A DNA stretch of 64,000 nt from an uncultured Alphaproteobacteria bacterium (GCA_902575815.1 CACGTA010000006.1:1-64000), one strand, 5' to 3'. Positions 29,633 through 41,221 are shown, numbered from the stretch's first letter. Program-made: numbers and translations. Notes: a model not told the origin generated them from the sequence alone.

Positions 29633-29689
29633 GAATATTAGTGTTATCTAATAACGTTAATATGTTATATGGATATATATAGTATTCTT

Positions 29690-30163
29690 ATGGTTGGTAG
29701 TGTTAATAAAACAATTTTATTAGGAAACTTAGGAAGAGATCCTGAAATTAGGTCTATGCAGTCTGGAGCTAAAATGGCTTCATTTTCAATTGCAACTTCA
29801 AAAAGATGGAAAGATAGAAATACTCAAGAACAAAAAGAAAAAACGTCTTGGCATAACATTGTTGTTTTTGGAGACGGCTTAGTTGATATAGTAGAAAAAT
29901 ATGTAAAAAAAGGATCTAAAATTTACGTTGAAGGAGAGCTTCAAACACGGAAATGGCAAGATAAAGATGGAAATGACAGATACACTACAGAGGTCATTTT
30001 ACAGGGGTATAATTGTAATTTAACCCTATTAGACAGTAGAAATAATAATTCTCAGATATCAGATAATTCTCAAGAAATGGATCAATCTAAGCCGGTTGAA
30101 GACAATTCTTTTGGAAATCAATCAGGTGATTCTGATGATTTAGATGAAGATATCCCTTTTTAA
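29690..30163 (+). CDS. ssb: Single-stranded DNA-binding protein
   Basis: VNKTILLGNLGRDPEIR..., acidic C-term tail DDLDEDIPF; start MVGSVNK preferred over listed 29669. Confidence 0.96.
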   Translation: MVGSVNKTILLGNLGRDPEIRSMQSGAKMASFSIATSKRWKDRNTQEQKEKTSWHNIVVFGDGLVDIVEKYVKKGSKIYVEGELQTRKWQDKDGNDRYTTEVILQGYNCNLTLLDSRNNNSQISDNSQEMDQSKPVEDNSFGNQSGDSDDLDEDIPF

Positions 30164-30305
30164 TTTTTTATATTAGATATTGTTATTTAATTACTGAAAA
30201 ATATAGTTTTTTTAATATAATTTAATCATTTATTTATATTGGTTTAAATTATGCTTTTTGATATAAAAAATACTTAATTTTTCTTAGAAAACTTGGATTT
30301 TTTTA

Positions 30306-32984
30306 GTGCCTGACAATATAGATACATTAAATAACGACAATCAAGAACCTACTAATATACCTTCAGTAAGTTTAGAGCAAGAAATGCAAAAATCCTACCT
30401 GGATTATGCAATGTCTGTAATTGTTAGTAGAGCACTTCCAGACTGTAGAGATGGTTTAAAGCCAGTTCACAGAAGAATATTGTACTCTATGAGTGAGTCA
30501 GGGTACAATTTTAATAAACCATACAAAAAATCTGCAAGAATAGTTGGCGATGTAATGGGTAAATATCATCCACACGGAGACTCAGCTATTTACAATTCTA
30601 TGGTTAGAATGGCACAAGATTTTTCTATGCGATTAGAGTTAGTTGATGGTCAAGGGAATTTTGGATCCTTAGATGGCGATCCTCCTGCAGCAATGAGATA
30701 TACTGAAGCACGACTCGCTAAAGTATCCGAAAAGCTTGTTGAAGATATTGATAAAAACACTGTTGCGTTTCAATCTAATTATGATGATACAACAAAAGAG
30801 CCCTCAGTTTTGCCATCCCAATTTCCAAATCTTTTAGTTAATGGAGCATCAGGAATAGCTGTTGGAATGGCGACTAATATTGCCCCACATAACTTAGGAG
30901 AAGTCATAGACGCATCTTTATATCTTATTAAAAATCCAGAATGTAATATCTCAGACCTTCAAAAATATATTTTTGGTCCTGATTTTCCAACAGGAGGTCA
31001 AATAATTGGTAAAAAGGGCATAACAGAAGCTTTTGAAACTGGAAAAGGAGGGTGTGTAGTTAGGTCAAAGACTAGTATTGAAAATTTTAAAAAGGATCGT
31101 GAAGCAATCATTCTCCATGAAATACCTTATCAGGTTAATAAATCAAAATTATTAGAAAGGATCGCAGAAATTGTAAAAAATGGAATTGTTGAAGGAATTT
31201 CAGATTTAAGAGATGAGTCAGACAGAAACGGTGTTAGGGTTGTTATAGAATTAAAAAAAGATGTAGACACAAATATTATTCTCAATCAATTATATAAACA
31301 TACGTTAATTCAAACGACATTTAATTCTAATATGCTTGCTTTAAATAAAGGTAAGCCAGAACAAATGAATTTAAAAGAAATTTTATCTTCATTTTTAGAT
31401 TTTAGAGAAGAAGTAATAATAAAAAGAACATTATTTGATCTTAATAAAGCTAGAGAAAAAGCTCATATTTTAGTTGGATTGGTTGTTACTAATGAACATA
31501 TTGATGAAATTATAGAATTAATAAAAAGTTCAAAAGATACAAAAGAAGCAAAAGAAAAATTAATTAAAAAGAAATGGAAAGTATCTAAACAAAATCTTAA
31601 TTTTATTAAATCAGTTGAGGATGATACTGTAGAGTTAAAAAACAACACTTTCAATTTTTCTGACGCACAGGCTAAAGCTATTTTAGAATTAAGATTACAA
31701 AAATTAACTACTTTAGAAAGAGAAGATATACAAAAAGATTTAGAAAGTTTAATTTTAGAAATTAAAAATTACTTATCTATACTTAATTCTAGGGATATTC
31801 TTCTAAAGGAAATAGAAAATGAATTAGCTGAAATTAAAAAAGAATTTGCAACTGAAAGACGTAGTGAGATTATTGATCAAGAATATGAGCAAGTAGATGA
31901 TTTAAAATTTATTCAACAAGAAGATATAGTTTTAACTATTTCTAATAATGGATACATTAAAAGATCACTATTATCTAATTATCGTTCTCAAAATAGAGGA
32001 GGTAAAGGTAAAACTGGTATGTCAACAAGAGAAGAAGATTTTGTTAAAGAAATTCACTTTGCAGATACTCATACTAAACTTTTAGTTTTTTCTTCATTAG
32101 GAAAAGTTTATTCTCTAAAATCTCATGATGTTCCTGAAGCTAGTTTAAAGGCAAGAGGAAAGCCTATAGTAAATTTATTGCCATTTAAAAATTCTGAAAA
32201 AATATCAACCTTTCTACCATTACCCCTAGATGAAAATCAGTGGGAAAAATTTTATGTTATTTTTACAACTAAAAATGGAATGGTTAGAAAAAATAAATTA
32301 ATTGATGTTGCTAAGAGTGGAAAAAGAGAATTGAGAGATTCAGGCAAAGTATCTATTAAACTTGATGAAAAAGATGAATTAATTGGTGTTAAGCTTTGTA
32401 CTGTAGATGATGATATTTTACTTTCTTCATCAAATGGAAAATGTTTACGTTTTCCAGTTGAAAAATTAAGATTATTTTCTGGTTTAAATTCTTCAGGTGT
32501 AAGGGGTATAAAATTAGATAAGGGCAATACAATCATTTCTTTAGCAATTTTAAAACATTCAGTGATTGATATGAGCATTCGTCAAGAATACTTAAGAGCA
32601 GCATCCGAAAGTAGAAAAGAAACTTCATCACTCAAAAATGGATTTGAAGAATTAAATAATAATGAGGAATTTCTTTTAGCGATAACATCCAAGGGTTTTG
32701 GAAAAAGATCATCCGCTTATGAATATAGAATTTCAAATAGAGGAGGGAAAGGTATAACTGGTATAGTTACATCAGAAAAAAATGGTGAAGTTGTTGATTG
32801 TTTTGTTGTTAAGGACAACGATGAAATTATTCTTGTTAGTGATAAGGGGCAAATAATTAGAGTTAATGTAAACCAAATTAGAATAGCTGGAAGATCCACA
32901 AAAGGTGTAAGTATTTTTAAGATTCCTGAAAGTGATAGAATTGTTTCTGTTTCTAGAATACAAGAATTTGAAAATGATGAATAA
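30306..32984 (+). CDS. gyrA: DNA gyrase subunit A
   Basis: [51 protein letters not shown]-like [14 protein letters not shown] GyrA box. Confidence 0.97.
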   Translation: MPDNIDTLNNDNQEPTNIPSVSLEQEMQKSYLDYAMSVIVSRALPDCRDGLKPVHRRILYSMSESGYNFNKPYKKSARIVGDVMGKYHPHGDSAIYNSMVRMAQDFSMRLELVDGQGNFGSLDGDPPAAMRYTEARLAKVSEKLVEDIDKNTVAFQSNYDDTTKEPSVLPSQFPNLLVNGASGIAVGMATNIAPHNLGEVIDASLYLIKNPECNISDLQKYIFGPDFPTGGQIIGKKGITEAFETGKGGCVVRSKTSIENFKKDREAIILHEIPYQVNKSKLLERIAEIVKNGIVEGISDLRDESDRNGVRVVIELKKDVDTNIILNQLYKHTLIQTTFNSNMLALNKGKPEQMNLKEILSSFLDFREEVIIKRTLFDLNKAREKAHILVGLVVTNEHIDEIIELIKSSKDTKEAKEKLIKKKWKVSKQNLNFIKSVEDDTVELKNNTFNFSDAQAKAILELRLQKLTTLEREDIQKDLESLILEIKNYLSILNSRDILLKEIENELAEIKKEFATERRSEIIDQEYEQVDDLKFIQQEDIVLTISNNGYIKRSLLSNYRSQNRGGKGKTGMSTREEDFVKEIHFADTHTKLLVFSSLGKVYSLKSHDVPEASLKARGKPIVNLLPFKNSEKISTFLPLPLDENQWEKFYVIFTTKNGMVRKNKLIDVAKSGKRELRDSGKVSIKLDEKDELIGVKLCTVDDDILLSSSNGKCLRFPVEKLRLFSGLNSSGVRGIKLDKGNTIISLAILKHSVIDMSIRQEYLRAASESRKETSSLKNGFEELNNNEEFLLAITSKGFGKRSSAYEYRISNRGGKGITGIVTSEKNGEVVDCFVVKDNDEIILVSDKGQIIRVNVNQIRIAGRSTKGVSIFKIPESDRIVSVSRIQEFENDE

Positions 32985-33468
32985 AATTGGAATATATCCA
33001 GGCACTTTTGACCCCATGACTGCAGGTCATATGGACATAATCAAAAGATCATTAAGAATAGTAGATAATTTAGTAATAGCGGTTGCTAATAATATTAATA
33101 AAGACTCATTGTTTAGTGTGCAAGAAAGAATTAACATCATCAAAAGTGATATTAGTAATCTAAAAGAATTTAATTCAAAAATTAATGTTATGGAATTATC
33201 AGGATTACTTACAACATTTGCTAAAGATCAAAATGCCACATGTATAATACGCGGTTTAAGAGCTGTATCAGATTTTGAGTACGAATTTCAAATGACAGGT
33301 ATGAACTACCAACTTAATCCTGATATTGAGACAATATTTCTTATGACTTCTGAAAAAAACTCATTCATTTCATCAAATTTTGTTAAAGAAGTTCACAAAC
33401 TAGGTGGAGATGTTTCAAAATTTGTTTCTAAAAATACTTTAGAACAACTTAATCAAAAAAACTCTTAG
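32977..33468 (+). CDS. coaD: Phosphopantetheine adenylyltransferase
   Basis: [37 protein letters not shown]; start MNKIGIYPG overlaps gyrA 3' end. Confidence 0.96.
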   Translation: MNKIGIYPGTFDPMTAGHMDIIKRSLRIVDNLVIAVANNINKDSLFSVQERINIIKSDISNLKEFNSKINVMELSGLLTTFAKDQNATCIIRGLRAVSDFEYEFQMTGMNYQLNPDIETIFLMTSEKNSFISSNFVKEVHKLGGDVSKFVSKNTLEQLNQKNS

Positions 33469-33476
33469 TTAATCAC

Positions 33477-33505
33477 TTGCGCTTACAATATTTGAACTAT
33501 ATAGA
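33477..33505 (+). promoter_or_regulatory. Candidate sigma70-like promoter for tRNA-Lys
   Basis: TTGCGC (33477-33482), 17-nt spacer, TATAGA (33500-33505), 13 nt before tRNA 5' end. Confidence 0.35.
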
Positions 33506-33518
33506 ATACACATTCGAT

Positions 33519-33594
<76 letters not shown>

Positions 33595-33600
33595 TCCAAA

Positions 33601-33783
33601 ATGAAAAAAACAAAAATTAAAAATATTGCATCCGGTATTGAGAAAAATTGTGATATCCTAAGAAAAAATGATAACATTCTTGAAGTAGTTCTTGAAGGAA
33701 CAACAATAAAGATATTTCTTAAAAAGAAGACTAATAAATATATTGGATATTTTAAAGAAATGGAATTTGAGTCTGACGGTTAA
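33601..33783 (+). CDS. Small hypothetical protein (60 aa)
   Basis: ORF starting immediately after the tRNA-Lys; no family recognised. Confidence 0.5.
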   Translation: MKKTKIKNIASGIEKNCDILRKNDNILEVVLEGTTIKIFLKKKTNKYIGYFKEMEFESDG

Positions 33784-34217
33784 TTTTTATTTCTAATATT
33801 TAATTCGTTTTTATAATCAATTTGTACTTGCCTTAAAATTTCTTTCTTTGTTTTTACTTTACCTTTACCTACACCAGGGCAATTTTTAGCAATATCATTA
33901 TTCCAAGTTTTTGTATTCATATTTTCAGGCCAAAAAGGCCAAGTTCTACATTGTATGGGTCTTGATTTATAAACAGTACATTTGTTATCCTTCAAAAATA
34001 TGCAATTTCCATTATTTTTTTTTAGTTCCTTTAAGTGAATGAAACCATCAGTTTTTTGACAATAGTTTTTTACAAAGTTTTGTTCTTTTATTTTAAATTC
34101 ATCTGACAATTTTTTAATATCTTTCTTACTTAAATAAACAAAACCATAGGTACCTCTTGAAACACAACAATTTCCAGAACCCTGGCATTCAAATCTAATA
34201 CCTTTTTCTATATCCAT
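33780..34217 (-). CDS. YkgJ-family zinc/iron-chelating cysteine cluster protein
   Basis: CQGSGNCC...GNCIFLKDNKCTVYKSRPIQCRTWPFWPE. Confidence 0.92.
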   Translation of the reverse strand: MDIEKGIRFECQGSGNCCVSRGTYGFVYLSKKDIKKLSDEFKIKEQNFVKNYCQKTDGFIHLKELKKNNGNCIFLKDNKCTVYKSRPIQCRTWPFWPENMNTKTWNNDIAKNCPGVGKGKVKTKKEILRQVQIDYKNELNIRNKN

Positions 34218-34222
34218 AACTA

Positions 34223-36304
34223 TTATCCAGCAGTCAGTGTTAAAATTGCTGCATCTCTTTCTTGAAGATACAATAAGTTTCGAAGATTTTCTCCTTCTAT
34301 GTTTTCTAATTTTGGATTTTTAGATAATATATCTTCTACCATAATTTTAGCATCTTCTAATAGATCGTAATCAAAACTAAGATCAGCTACATAAAAAGAT
34401 GGGCTGCCAGATTGTTTTTTTCCTAAAATTTCTCCTGGACCTCTTATTTTCAAATCCTCTTCAGCGATTTTAAAACCATCATTTGTTTGCTTCATTATAT
34501 CAATTCTTTGTTTTGAAATTTCCCCGATATTATCTTTATGTAAAAGTATACAATATGATTGAATGTCATTTCTACCAACACGACCTCTCAATTGATGAAG
34601 TTGAGCTAAACCAAATCTTTCTGCGTGTTCAATTACAATTGTTGTTGCAGAAGGAATATCTACACCAACTTCAATAACAGTTGTTGAAACTAAAATTTTA
34701 TAATCCTCATTTTTAAACTTTGTCATTATTTCTTCTTTTTCTATTTCACTTAAACGTCCATGCATTAAAAGAACTTTATTTTTGAAATATTTTTTTAAAA
34801 TTTTGTATCTTTCCTCTGCAGCTTTTAGATCTAACTCTTCAGATTCTTCAATTAAAGGGCATACCCAATAAAATTTGGACGATGAATTTTTAAGTTTTTC
34901 TTTTATTCTATCAATAAGTTGATTTTCATTTTTTAATGACAAAGAGCTAGTTATAATTGGTTTACGACCTAAAGGTTTTTCAATTAATTTACTCTCTTTC
35001 ATATCACCATATGCTGCTAAAGTTAATGTTCTTGGAATGGGAGTCGCACTCATTACTAAAATATTTGGTTTATGATTTTTATGATTAAATACCATTCTTT
35101 GATAAACTCCAAATCTATGCTGTTCATCAATAACTGCTAAACCTAAATTATTAAATTTTACTGTATCTTGTATTAAAGCATGTGTCCCAATTATAATATC
35201 TGCTTTTCCCTTTGCAATTTCATCTAATTTTTCTTTCCTTTCCTTACCCTTATCCTTTCCTGTAAGAACAAGCACATTTATTTTTGAATCTTTTAATAAA
35301 TTTAGAATATTTTCATAATGCTGATATGCAAGAATTGTAGTAGGCACCATTAAAGCAGATTGAAAATTACTTTCAAATACTTTTATCATTGATATTAAAG
35401 CAACAATAGTTTTTCCAGACCCAACATCTCCTTGCAACAATCTGATCATTTGATTAGAACTTCCTAGATCCTGAAGTATTTCTTTGATTACATTATTTTG
35501 TGAATTTGTGAGTTGAAAATCTAAATTATTATAAAATTTTTTTAATGTTTTATTTTGGCTAGTAATTTTAAGACCTTTTTTCTTTTGATTAAAATTTCTC
35601 ATAATTCCTATAGCTAATTGATGAGATAATAATTCATCAAATGCTAGTCTTCTTCTGAGCAAATTTTTATCTTTTATATTATTATCACTTGGATTATGAA
35701 GATTTAGAACTACCTTATTCCATTGTTTAAATTTATATTTATTTAATATTGAAGTTTCTATCCATTCATTAAAATTTGGTAAATTATTTAATATTTGATC
35801 GGTTAATTTATTCATTATTTTTTGATTGAGGCCACTAGTTAAACTATAAACAGCCTCTTTACTTTTGATTATTTTATTATTGTTTAAAGCACTTACATGA
35901 GTTGGGTGCGTTATTTGAAATGTGTTTCTAAAATATTCTAATTTTCCAGATATTAATCTATTTTCATTTATTGGAAGTATTTGTCTCAACATAGGATGTC
36001 TTGCATTAAAATACACTAAATCAATATTTGTATCTCCACAGATACATTTAATTTTGTAGGGTTGCCTTTTAAACCTTGAAGGTTCATGTTTAATTATTTT
36101 TAAATTTAATGTTACTAAAGAATTAATTTCAGCATCATGAATATTTTCATAGAATTTTCTTTCAAGAATATTATTTGGTATATTCCAAACAAAATGAATA
36201 TTCTTATATATACCTAATTTATTAATAATTTGTTCTAACTTTGGACCAACTCCTTTGAGAGAAGATATTGGAGATAATATGTAGTTTAATTTTTCTGGTC
36301 GCAT
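34223..36304 (-). CDS. recG: ATP-dependent DNA helicase RecG
   Basis: LLQGDVGSGKTIVALIS, VIDEQHRFGVYQR, MSATPIPRTL, QLRGRVGRN, wedge-domain N-term. Confidence 0.96.
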   Translation of the reverse strand: MRPEKLNYILSPISSLKGVGPKLEQIINKLGIYKNIHFVWNIPNNILERKFYENIHDAEINSLVTLNLKIIKHEPSRFKRQPYKIKCICGDTNIDLVYFNARHPMLRQILPINENRLISGKLEYFRNTFQITHPTHVSALNNNKIIKSKEAVYSLTSGLNQKIMNKLTDQILNNLPNFNEWIETSILNKYKFKQWNKVVLNLHNPSDNNIKDKNLLRRRLAFDELLSHQLAIGIMRNFNQKKKGLKITSQNKTLKKFYNNLDFQLTNSQNNVIKEILQDLGSSNQMIRLLQGDVGSGKTIVALISMIKVFESNFQSALMVPTTILAYQHYENILNLLKDSKINVLVLTGKDKGKERKEKLDEIAKGKADIIIGTHALIQDTVKFNNLGLAVIDEQHRFGVYQRMVFNHKNHKPNILVMSATPIPRTLTLAAYGDMKESKLIEKPLGRKPIITSSLSLKNENQLIDRIKEKLKNSSSKFYWVCPLIEESEELDLKAAEERYKILKKYFKNKVLLMHGRLSEIEKEEIMTKFKNEDYKILVSTTVIEVGVDIPSATTIVIEHAERFGLAQLHQLRGRVGRNDIQSYCILLHKDNIGEISKQRIDIMKQTNDGFKIAEEDLKIRGPGEILGKKQSGSPSFYVADLSFDYDLLEDAKIMVEDILSKNPKLENIEGENLRNLLYLQERDAAILTLTAG

Positions 36305-36347
36305 AGATTTTTATAAAATTATAAACTATATTCTATATTCAATTTTT

Positions 36348-36596
36348 ATGTCATTCAATTCACTTAAAAAAACAATAAAATATAGGGTTTCTTACTCTGG
36401 AACAAAAGAGACAGATATTTTATACAAAAGATATTTTATAAATCATTTAGATAAATTTACAGAAAAAGATCTTGGGGATATTAAATCGATATTTAATCAA
36501 TTCTCCGATAATGAGATTTATGATTTTCTCACATCTAAGGTAGCTATCCCATTAGAATTTAAGGAAATATTTAATAAAATACTTAATGAAGAATAA
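36348..36596 (+). CDS. sdhE: FAD assembly factor SdhE (succinate dehydrogenase)
   Basis: IKYRVSYSGTKETDILYKRYF (RGxxE-like region is GTKET), size 82 aa, next to mfd/recG as common in alphaproteobacteria. Confidence 0.82.
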   Translation: MSFNSLKKTIKYRVSYSGTKETDILYKRYFINHLDKFTEKDLGDIKSIFNQFSDNEIYDFLTSKVAIPLEFKEIFNKILNEE

Positions 36597-39500
36597 AAAT
36601 ACAATCGGACCATCAATTCACAATGTTGAGCCTTTTTTCATTTCTCAGTTCTATCAAAATTCTAATAAATCAATTTTATATATTGGAAAAGATGAGAGAG
36701 AAATATCATCTATGGAACACAAAATTAAATGGTTATTACCTGATGTTGAAATTTTATTATTTAAATCTTGGGATCAAATTCCATACGATAATGTCTCTCC
36801 TTCAAAAGAAGTTCAAATAGAAAGATTAAAAACACTTAAAATTTTATCAAATTCTAAAGCAAAAAGAATAATACTCACTACAATTAATTCAATAACTCAA
36901 AAAATAATCCCTAAATCAATTATTAATTCACAACTTTTTAAAATTTCAAAAAATCAAAAATTTAAATTTGAGGATCTTATTAATAACCTTGTCCTCTTAG
37001 GCTTCCAAAGAACTTCTTTAGTGCGTGATAAATCAGAATTTTCTGTAAGAGGATCAATTCTGGATATTTTTCCAAATGATAGATCTAAGCCAATAAGAAT
37101 AGATTTTTTTGATGAAGAAATAGAGACGATTTTTGAATTTGATCCAATTACTCAAAAAAGATTAAAAGAAATAAATAGTGATTTAGAGTTTAATATTATT
37201 AATGAATTAATTCTTAATGAAAATAATCTTAACTTATTTAGAAAAAATTTTAGGGAAATATTTCCAGAGTATAGAAATAGTCAAGTTTATAATCTTTTTT
37301 CTGAAAATATTATTCCATCTGGTGGTGAACAGTTTTTACCTTTATTCTATAATAATCTCGAAACTTTATTTGATTATGTTAAAGACTATAAAATACTATT
37401 AAATGACGAATTTAAAAATATATTTGAAAATAGATTAGAAAATATAAATGATTTTTATTTAGCCAGAAAAAATAATAAAGAAAATTTTTTTTTATCACCT
37501 GAATTTTTTTACTTAAATAAAGAAGTTTTCCAAAAATATTTAGATAACAATGAGCATTTTTACTTTAATACATTTGATAAAAATAATCATATCAATATTG
37601 ATGTAAATGTTATTCATAATTTATCATCAATTAAAAAAGAAATTGATTTTACTTTTATAAATCAATTTTTTACAACTAATTCTAAAGAAAATTTTATATA
37701 TATATGTTGCCGTAGTAAAGGAAGTTTAGAAAGAGTATCTAAAATATTACAGAATAATTTAAGTTTAAAATTAAATAATGTAATAAACTTTAATCATTCA
37801 CTTTCAGATAATATTCTTTTAACTATTCTGGATATTGAAGAGTCATTTAAATTTAATAAATATATTTTTATTAATGAAAAATCCTTGTTTGGTTATTTTT
37901 TTAATACGCAAATATCTAAATCACGTAAACAAACTATTTTTTTTGAAGAATTAAATAAATTATCTATTGATTCTATTCTGGTTCATTCTGAGTACGGTCT
38001 TTGTAAGTTTAATAATATTAGAAAAATTGAATTAAATGACTCAATTCATGAGTGTTTAGAATTAGAATTTTTTGAAAATCAAAAACTTTTTTTACCAGTT
38101 GAAAATTTAAGTTATGTATCAAAATACAGTGATGATACTGATGGAAATATTATTTTAGATAAACTTGGTGCTTCTCATTGGCAAAAAAGAAAAGCAGATG
38201 CAAAAAAGAAAATTAGAGATGCCGCAAAAAAACTTATTTCAATAGCTTCTAAGAGACTTCAATCTCAATCTTATGAAATCAATATAAATATTCCTGAATA
38301 CGATAAATTTGTTAGCACTTTCCCATATGTTGAAACCGATGATCAATTAAATGCAATTCAAGATGTAATTAATGATTTTTCTAAGATGATACCATCTGAT
38401 AGACTAATTGTAGGTGATGTTGCATTTGGAAAAACAGAAGTAATTTTAAGAGCTATTTTTCTAGCTGCAAAATCAAATTTACAATCTGTAGTTTTAGTGC
38501 CAACTACAATTTTATCTAGGCAACATTTTATTAATTTTAAAAAAAGGTTATCTATTTTTGGAATAAATATTGCAGAAATTTCTAGATTAGTATCATTAAA
38601 AGATAAAAAAGAAATTTTTGAAAAATGTAATACTGGTAAAATAGATGTTTTAGTTGGAACTCATGCTTTATTAAACGATAAATTAAAATTTAACAGACTT
38701 GGTCTAATAGTTTACGATGAAGAGCAAAAACTAGGCACAATTCAAAAAGAAAAATTTAAAGAAATAGCTCCAAAAGCGCATTGTATCTCACTTAGTGCAA
38801 CACCTATTCCAAGAACATTAAGTATGTCTCTGTCAGGGATAAGAGATCTAAGTCTAATTCTTACAGCTCCATTTGAAAGGATGGCAGTTAGAACTTATGT
38901 TTCACCTTTTGACTCTTTAACTATCACAGAAGCTATAAAGAGAGAGATATATGGGAGAAAGAATGGGGTTTACTTTGTAGTGCCAAGAAAAAAAGACTTA
39001 TCTTTTATAGAACAATTTTTAAATGATAATTTACCAGAAATAAAATATGTAATCACTCACGGTCAGCTTAGTCCAAAATTATTAGAAAATAGAATTTCAA
39101 AATTTTATAATCAAGAAGTTCCTTTAATGCTTAGTACAAATATTATTGAAAATGGTTTAGATTTACCTCACGTAAATACAATTATAGTTTACCGATCCAA
39201 TATTTTTTCTTTAGCCGCACTATATCAATTGAAAGGAAGGGTGGGAAGATCTTCTAAACGTGGATACGCATACATTACATATAAGGAAAATGAGTTAAAA
39301 GATAATGGGAGAAAAAGATTATCGATAATAAACTCTTCTGATCATCTTGGGGCAGGTTTTAACATTGCATCTCAAGATTTAGACCTTCGAGGTGGTGGCT
39401 CTATTATAGGTGAAGAACAGAGTGGTTTTATCAAGGAAATTGGAACTGAGCTTTATCATCAAATGCTTGAAGAAGAGATAAATTTACAAAAAAGTAAAAT

Positions 39501-39963
39501 TAATTCTGACTTTATTAAAAAAGATAACTTTCAACCAATTATAAAAATCCCTGTTGAAATTTATATACCTGAAGATTTTATAAATGATGTCGATCTAAGA
39601 TTATCCATTTATAAAAGAATCTCAAATATAAATAATAATAAAGAAATTGAAGAGATTAAAATAGAATTAATAGATAGGTTTGGTAAATTACCTAATCAAT
39701 TAATTAATTTATTAAAATTAGTAGAAATTAAAATCATTTGTTTAAAAAATAATATTGATAAATTTGAGTTTAGTAGAAAAGGTATATTAATTAGTTTTTT
39801 TCAAAATAAACCAAAAAATCCAGAAAAATTATTACAACTTTCATTATCTAATAAAAATTCTCTAATATTAAGACCAGATCAAAAAATATTTTATGATTTT
39901 GGTGGTAATTTAATTGATGATAGATTTGAATTATCAAAAAAAATTATTAATTTAATAAAATGA
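36586..39963 (+). CDS. mfd: Transcription-repair coupling factor
   Basis: CarD-like RID (DSILVHSEYGLCKFNNI), GDVAFGKTEVILRA, DEEQ, SATPIPRTLSMSLSGIRDLSLI, QLKGRVGRS. Confidence 0.95.
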   Translation: MKNKNTIGPSIHNVEPFFISQFYQNSNKSILYIGKDEREISSMEHKIKWLLPDVEILLFKSWDQIPYDNVSPSKEVQIERLKTLKILSNSKAKRIILTTINSITQKIIPKSIINSQLFKISKNQKFKFEDLINNLVLLGFQRTSLVRDKSEFSVRGSILDIFPNDRSKPIRIDFFDEEIETIFEFDPITQKRLKEINSDLEFNIINELILNENNLNLFRKNFREIFPEYRNSQVYNLFSENIIPSGGEQFLPLFYNNLETLFDYVKDYKILLNDEFKNIFENRLENINDFYLARKNNKENFFLSPEFFYLNKEVFQKYLDNNEHFYFNTFDKNNHINIDVNVIHNLSSIKKEIDFTFINQFFTTNSKENFIYICCRSKGSLERVSKILQNNLSLKLNNVINFNHSLSDNILLTILDIEESFKFNKYIFINEKSLFGYFFNTQISKSRKQTIFFEELNKLSIDSILVHSEYGLCKFNNIRKIELNDSIHECLELEFFENQKLFLPVENLSYVSKYSDDTDGNIILDKLGASHWQKRKADAKKKIRDAAKKLISIASKRLQSQSYEININIPEYDKFVSTFPYVETDDQLNAIQDVINDFSKMIPSDRLIVGDVAFGKTEVILRAIFLAAKSNLQSVVLVPTTILSRQHFINFKKRLSIFGINIAEISRLVSLKDKKEIFEKCNTGKIDVLVGTHALLNDKLKFNRLGLIVYDEEQKLGTIQKEKFKEIAPKAHCISLSATPIPRTLSMSLSGIRDLSLILTAPFERMAVRTYVSPFDSLTITEAIKREIYGRKNGVYFVVPRKKDLSFIEQFLNDNLPEIKYVITHGQLSPKLLENRISKFYNQEVPLMLSTNIIENGLDLPHVNTIIVYRSNIFSLAALYQLKGRVGRSSKRGYAYITYKENELKDNGRKRLSIINSSDHLGAGFNIASQDLDLRGGGSIIGEEQSGFIKEIGTELYHQMLEEEINLQKSKINSDFIKKDNFQPIIKIPVEIYIPEDFINDVDLRLSIYKRISNINNNKEIEEIKIELIDRFGKLPNQLINLLKLVEIKIICLKNNIDKFEFSRKGILISFFQNKPKNPEKLLQLSLSNKNSLILRPDQKIFYDFGGNLIDDRFELSKKIINLIK

Positions 39964-41057
39964 GACTATTTTTATCTTCATCTATTTTAATTATTTTCTT
40001 AATATTAAATAAAAATGTTTTTTCTTTAAGTAATGATCATAAATTATCAATATTAAAGAAAGGTCTAGATCAACCTTGGAGTATTTCATTTATTAATAAG
40101 AATGAAATATTGATTAGTGAGAAAACAGGTAAAATAAAATTATTTAATCAAACTAATGGAAGTATTATTGAGATAAAACATAATTTAAGTTTTATTGAGG
40201 ATATAAACTCCCAAGGTGGTTTGCTGGAAATTTTATATCATGATGATCATGTTTATATTAGTTACTCTGAGAAAAGAGGTGAATTTAAATTATATGGACC
40301 ATCATCTACGTCAGTTGCAAAAGCAAAATTTAATAGAGAAAAACTAAATTTTAATAATATATTTAGATCTGAGCCCCCAATAAGATCGCCTTATCATTTT
40401 GGCTCTAGAATAGTAATTAAAGATAATTATTTATTTGCTTCTTTAGGTGAAAGAGGCAAAGGAATGATTGCTCAAGAAGCAGATAAACATCCAGGTAGTA
40501 TTATTAGAATTAATTTAGATGGATCAGTACCAAAAGATAATCCACATTTTAAAGACCAACCTTTATGGCTTCCTGAAATTTTTCAAATTGGCGTCAGAAA
40601 TCCTCAAGGAATGGCAATCTCTTCTTTTGATAATAAAATATACATCAGTAATCACGGAGCTAAAGGTGGTGATTGGATTGGTGAAGTAAAGAAAGGTGAA
40701 AACTATGGATGGAAAATACTTGGTTGGGGTGGAACAAATTATAATAATACAAAAATAGGACCTAAATGGTTACCAGGTTATACAAAAGCAATTCATTATT
40801 GGGTACCTTCAATTGCTGTTAGTGCAATCACAATATATGATGGAGAAGAATTTCCAGAATTTAAAGGATTAGCACTTGTAACATCATTAAAAGATCAATC
40901 TTTACGCTCATTAGATTTTTCAAATTTAGATAATGTAGAAGAAGATATTATTTTTAAGAATGAAATAGGAAGAATAAGAGATATTAAAACTCATCCAGAA
41001 AGTGGTAAAATTTTCTTTTTAGCTCAAGATAAATTATGGAAATTTGAAAAAAAATAG
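39960..41057 (+). CDS. PQQ-dependent sugar dehydrogenase (glucose/sorbosone dehydrogenase family)
   Basis: Signal peptide; LDQPWSISFI, GRNPQGMA-like VRNPQGMAIS, HGAKGGDWIGEVKKGENYGW. Confidence 0.9.
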   Translation: MRLFLSSSILIIFLILNKNVFSLSNDHKLSILKKGLDQPWSISFINKNEILISEKTGKIKLFNQTNGSIIEIKHNLSFIEDINSQGGLLEILYHDDHVYISYSEKRGEFKLYGPSSTSVAKAKFNREKLNFNNIFRSEPPIRSPYHFGSRIVIKDNYLFASLGERGKGMIAQEADKHPGSIIRINLDGSVPKDNPHFKDQPLWLPEIFQIGVRNPQGMAISSFDNKIYISNHGAKGGDWIGEVKKGENYGWKILGWGGTNYNNTKIGPKWLPGYTKAIHYWVPSIAVSAITIYDGEEFPEFKGLALVTSLKDQSLRSLDFSNLDNVEEDIIFKNEIGRIRDIKTHPESGKIFFLAQDKLWKFEKK

Positions 41058-41104
41058 TAACTTCATGTGTTTCAGAAATATTCTTTTTGATTTATAATGA
41101 CTAT

Positions 41105-41221
41105 ATGTTTGAATTTTTAGCTTTTTTAGTTGGTGTTATGATAATGGGACCAATAGTTTATATTTATTTTTTAGTTCAAGATTTAAAAAAAAGGATTGAT
41201 AAGCTTGAAAATAAAAATTAA
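41105..41221 (+). CDS. Small membrane protein, 38 aa (below the ORF-track cut-off)
   Basis: Translation MFEFLAFLVGVMIMGPIVYIYFLVQDLKKRIDKLENKN: one TM helix then charged helix. Confidence 0.45.
   Translation: MFEFLAFLVGVMIMGPIVYIYFLVQDLKKRIDKLENKN

Noticed and set aside
31463-33017. Several minus-strand ORFs inside gyrA
   Set aside because: Antisense to conserved gyrA; low-complexity Ser/Ile/Phe translations typical of shadow ORFs
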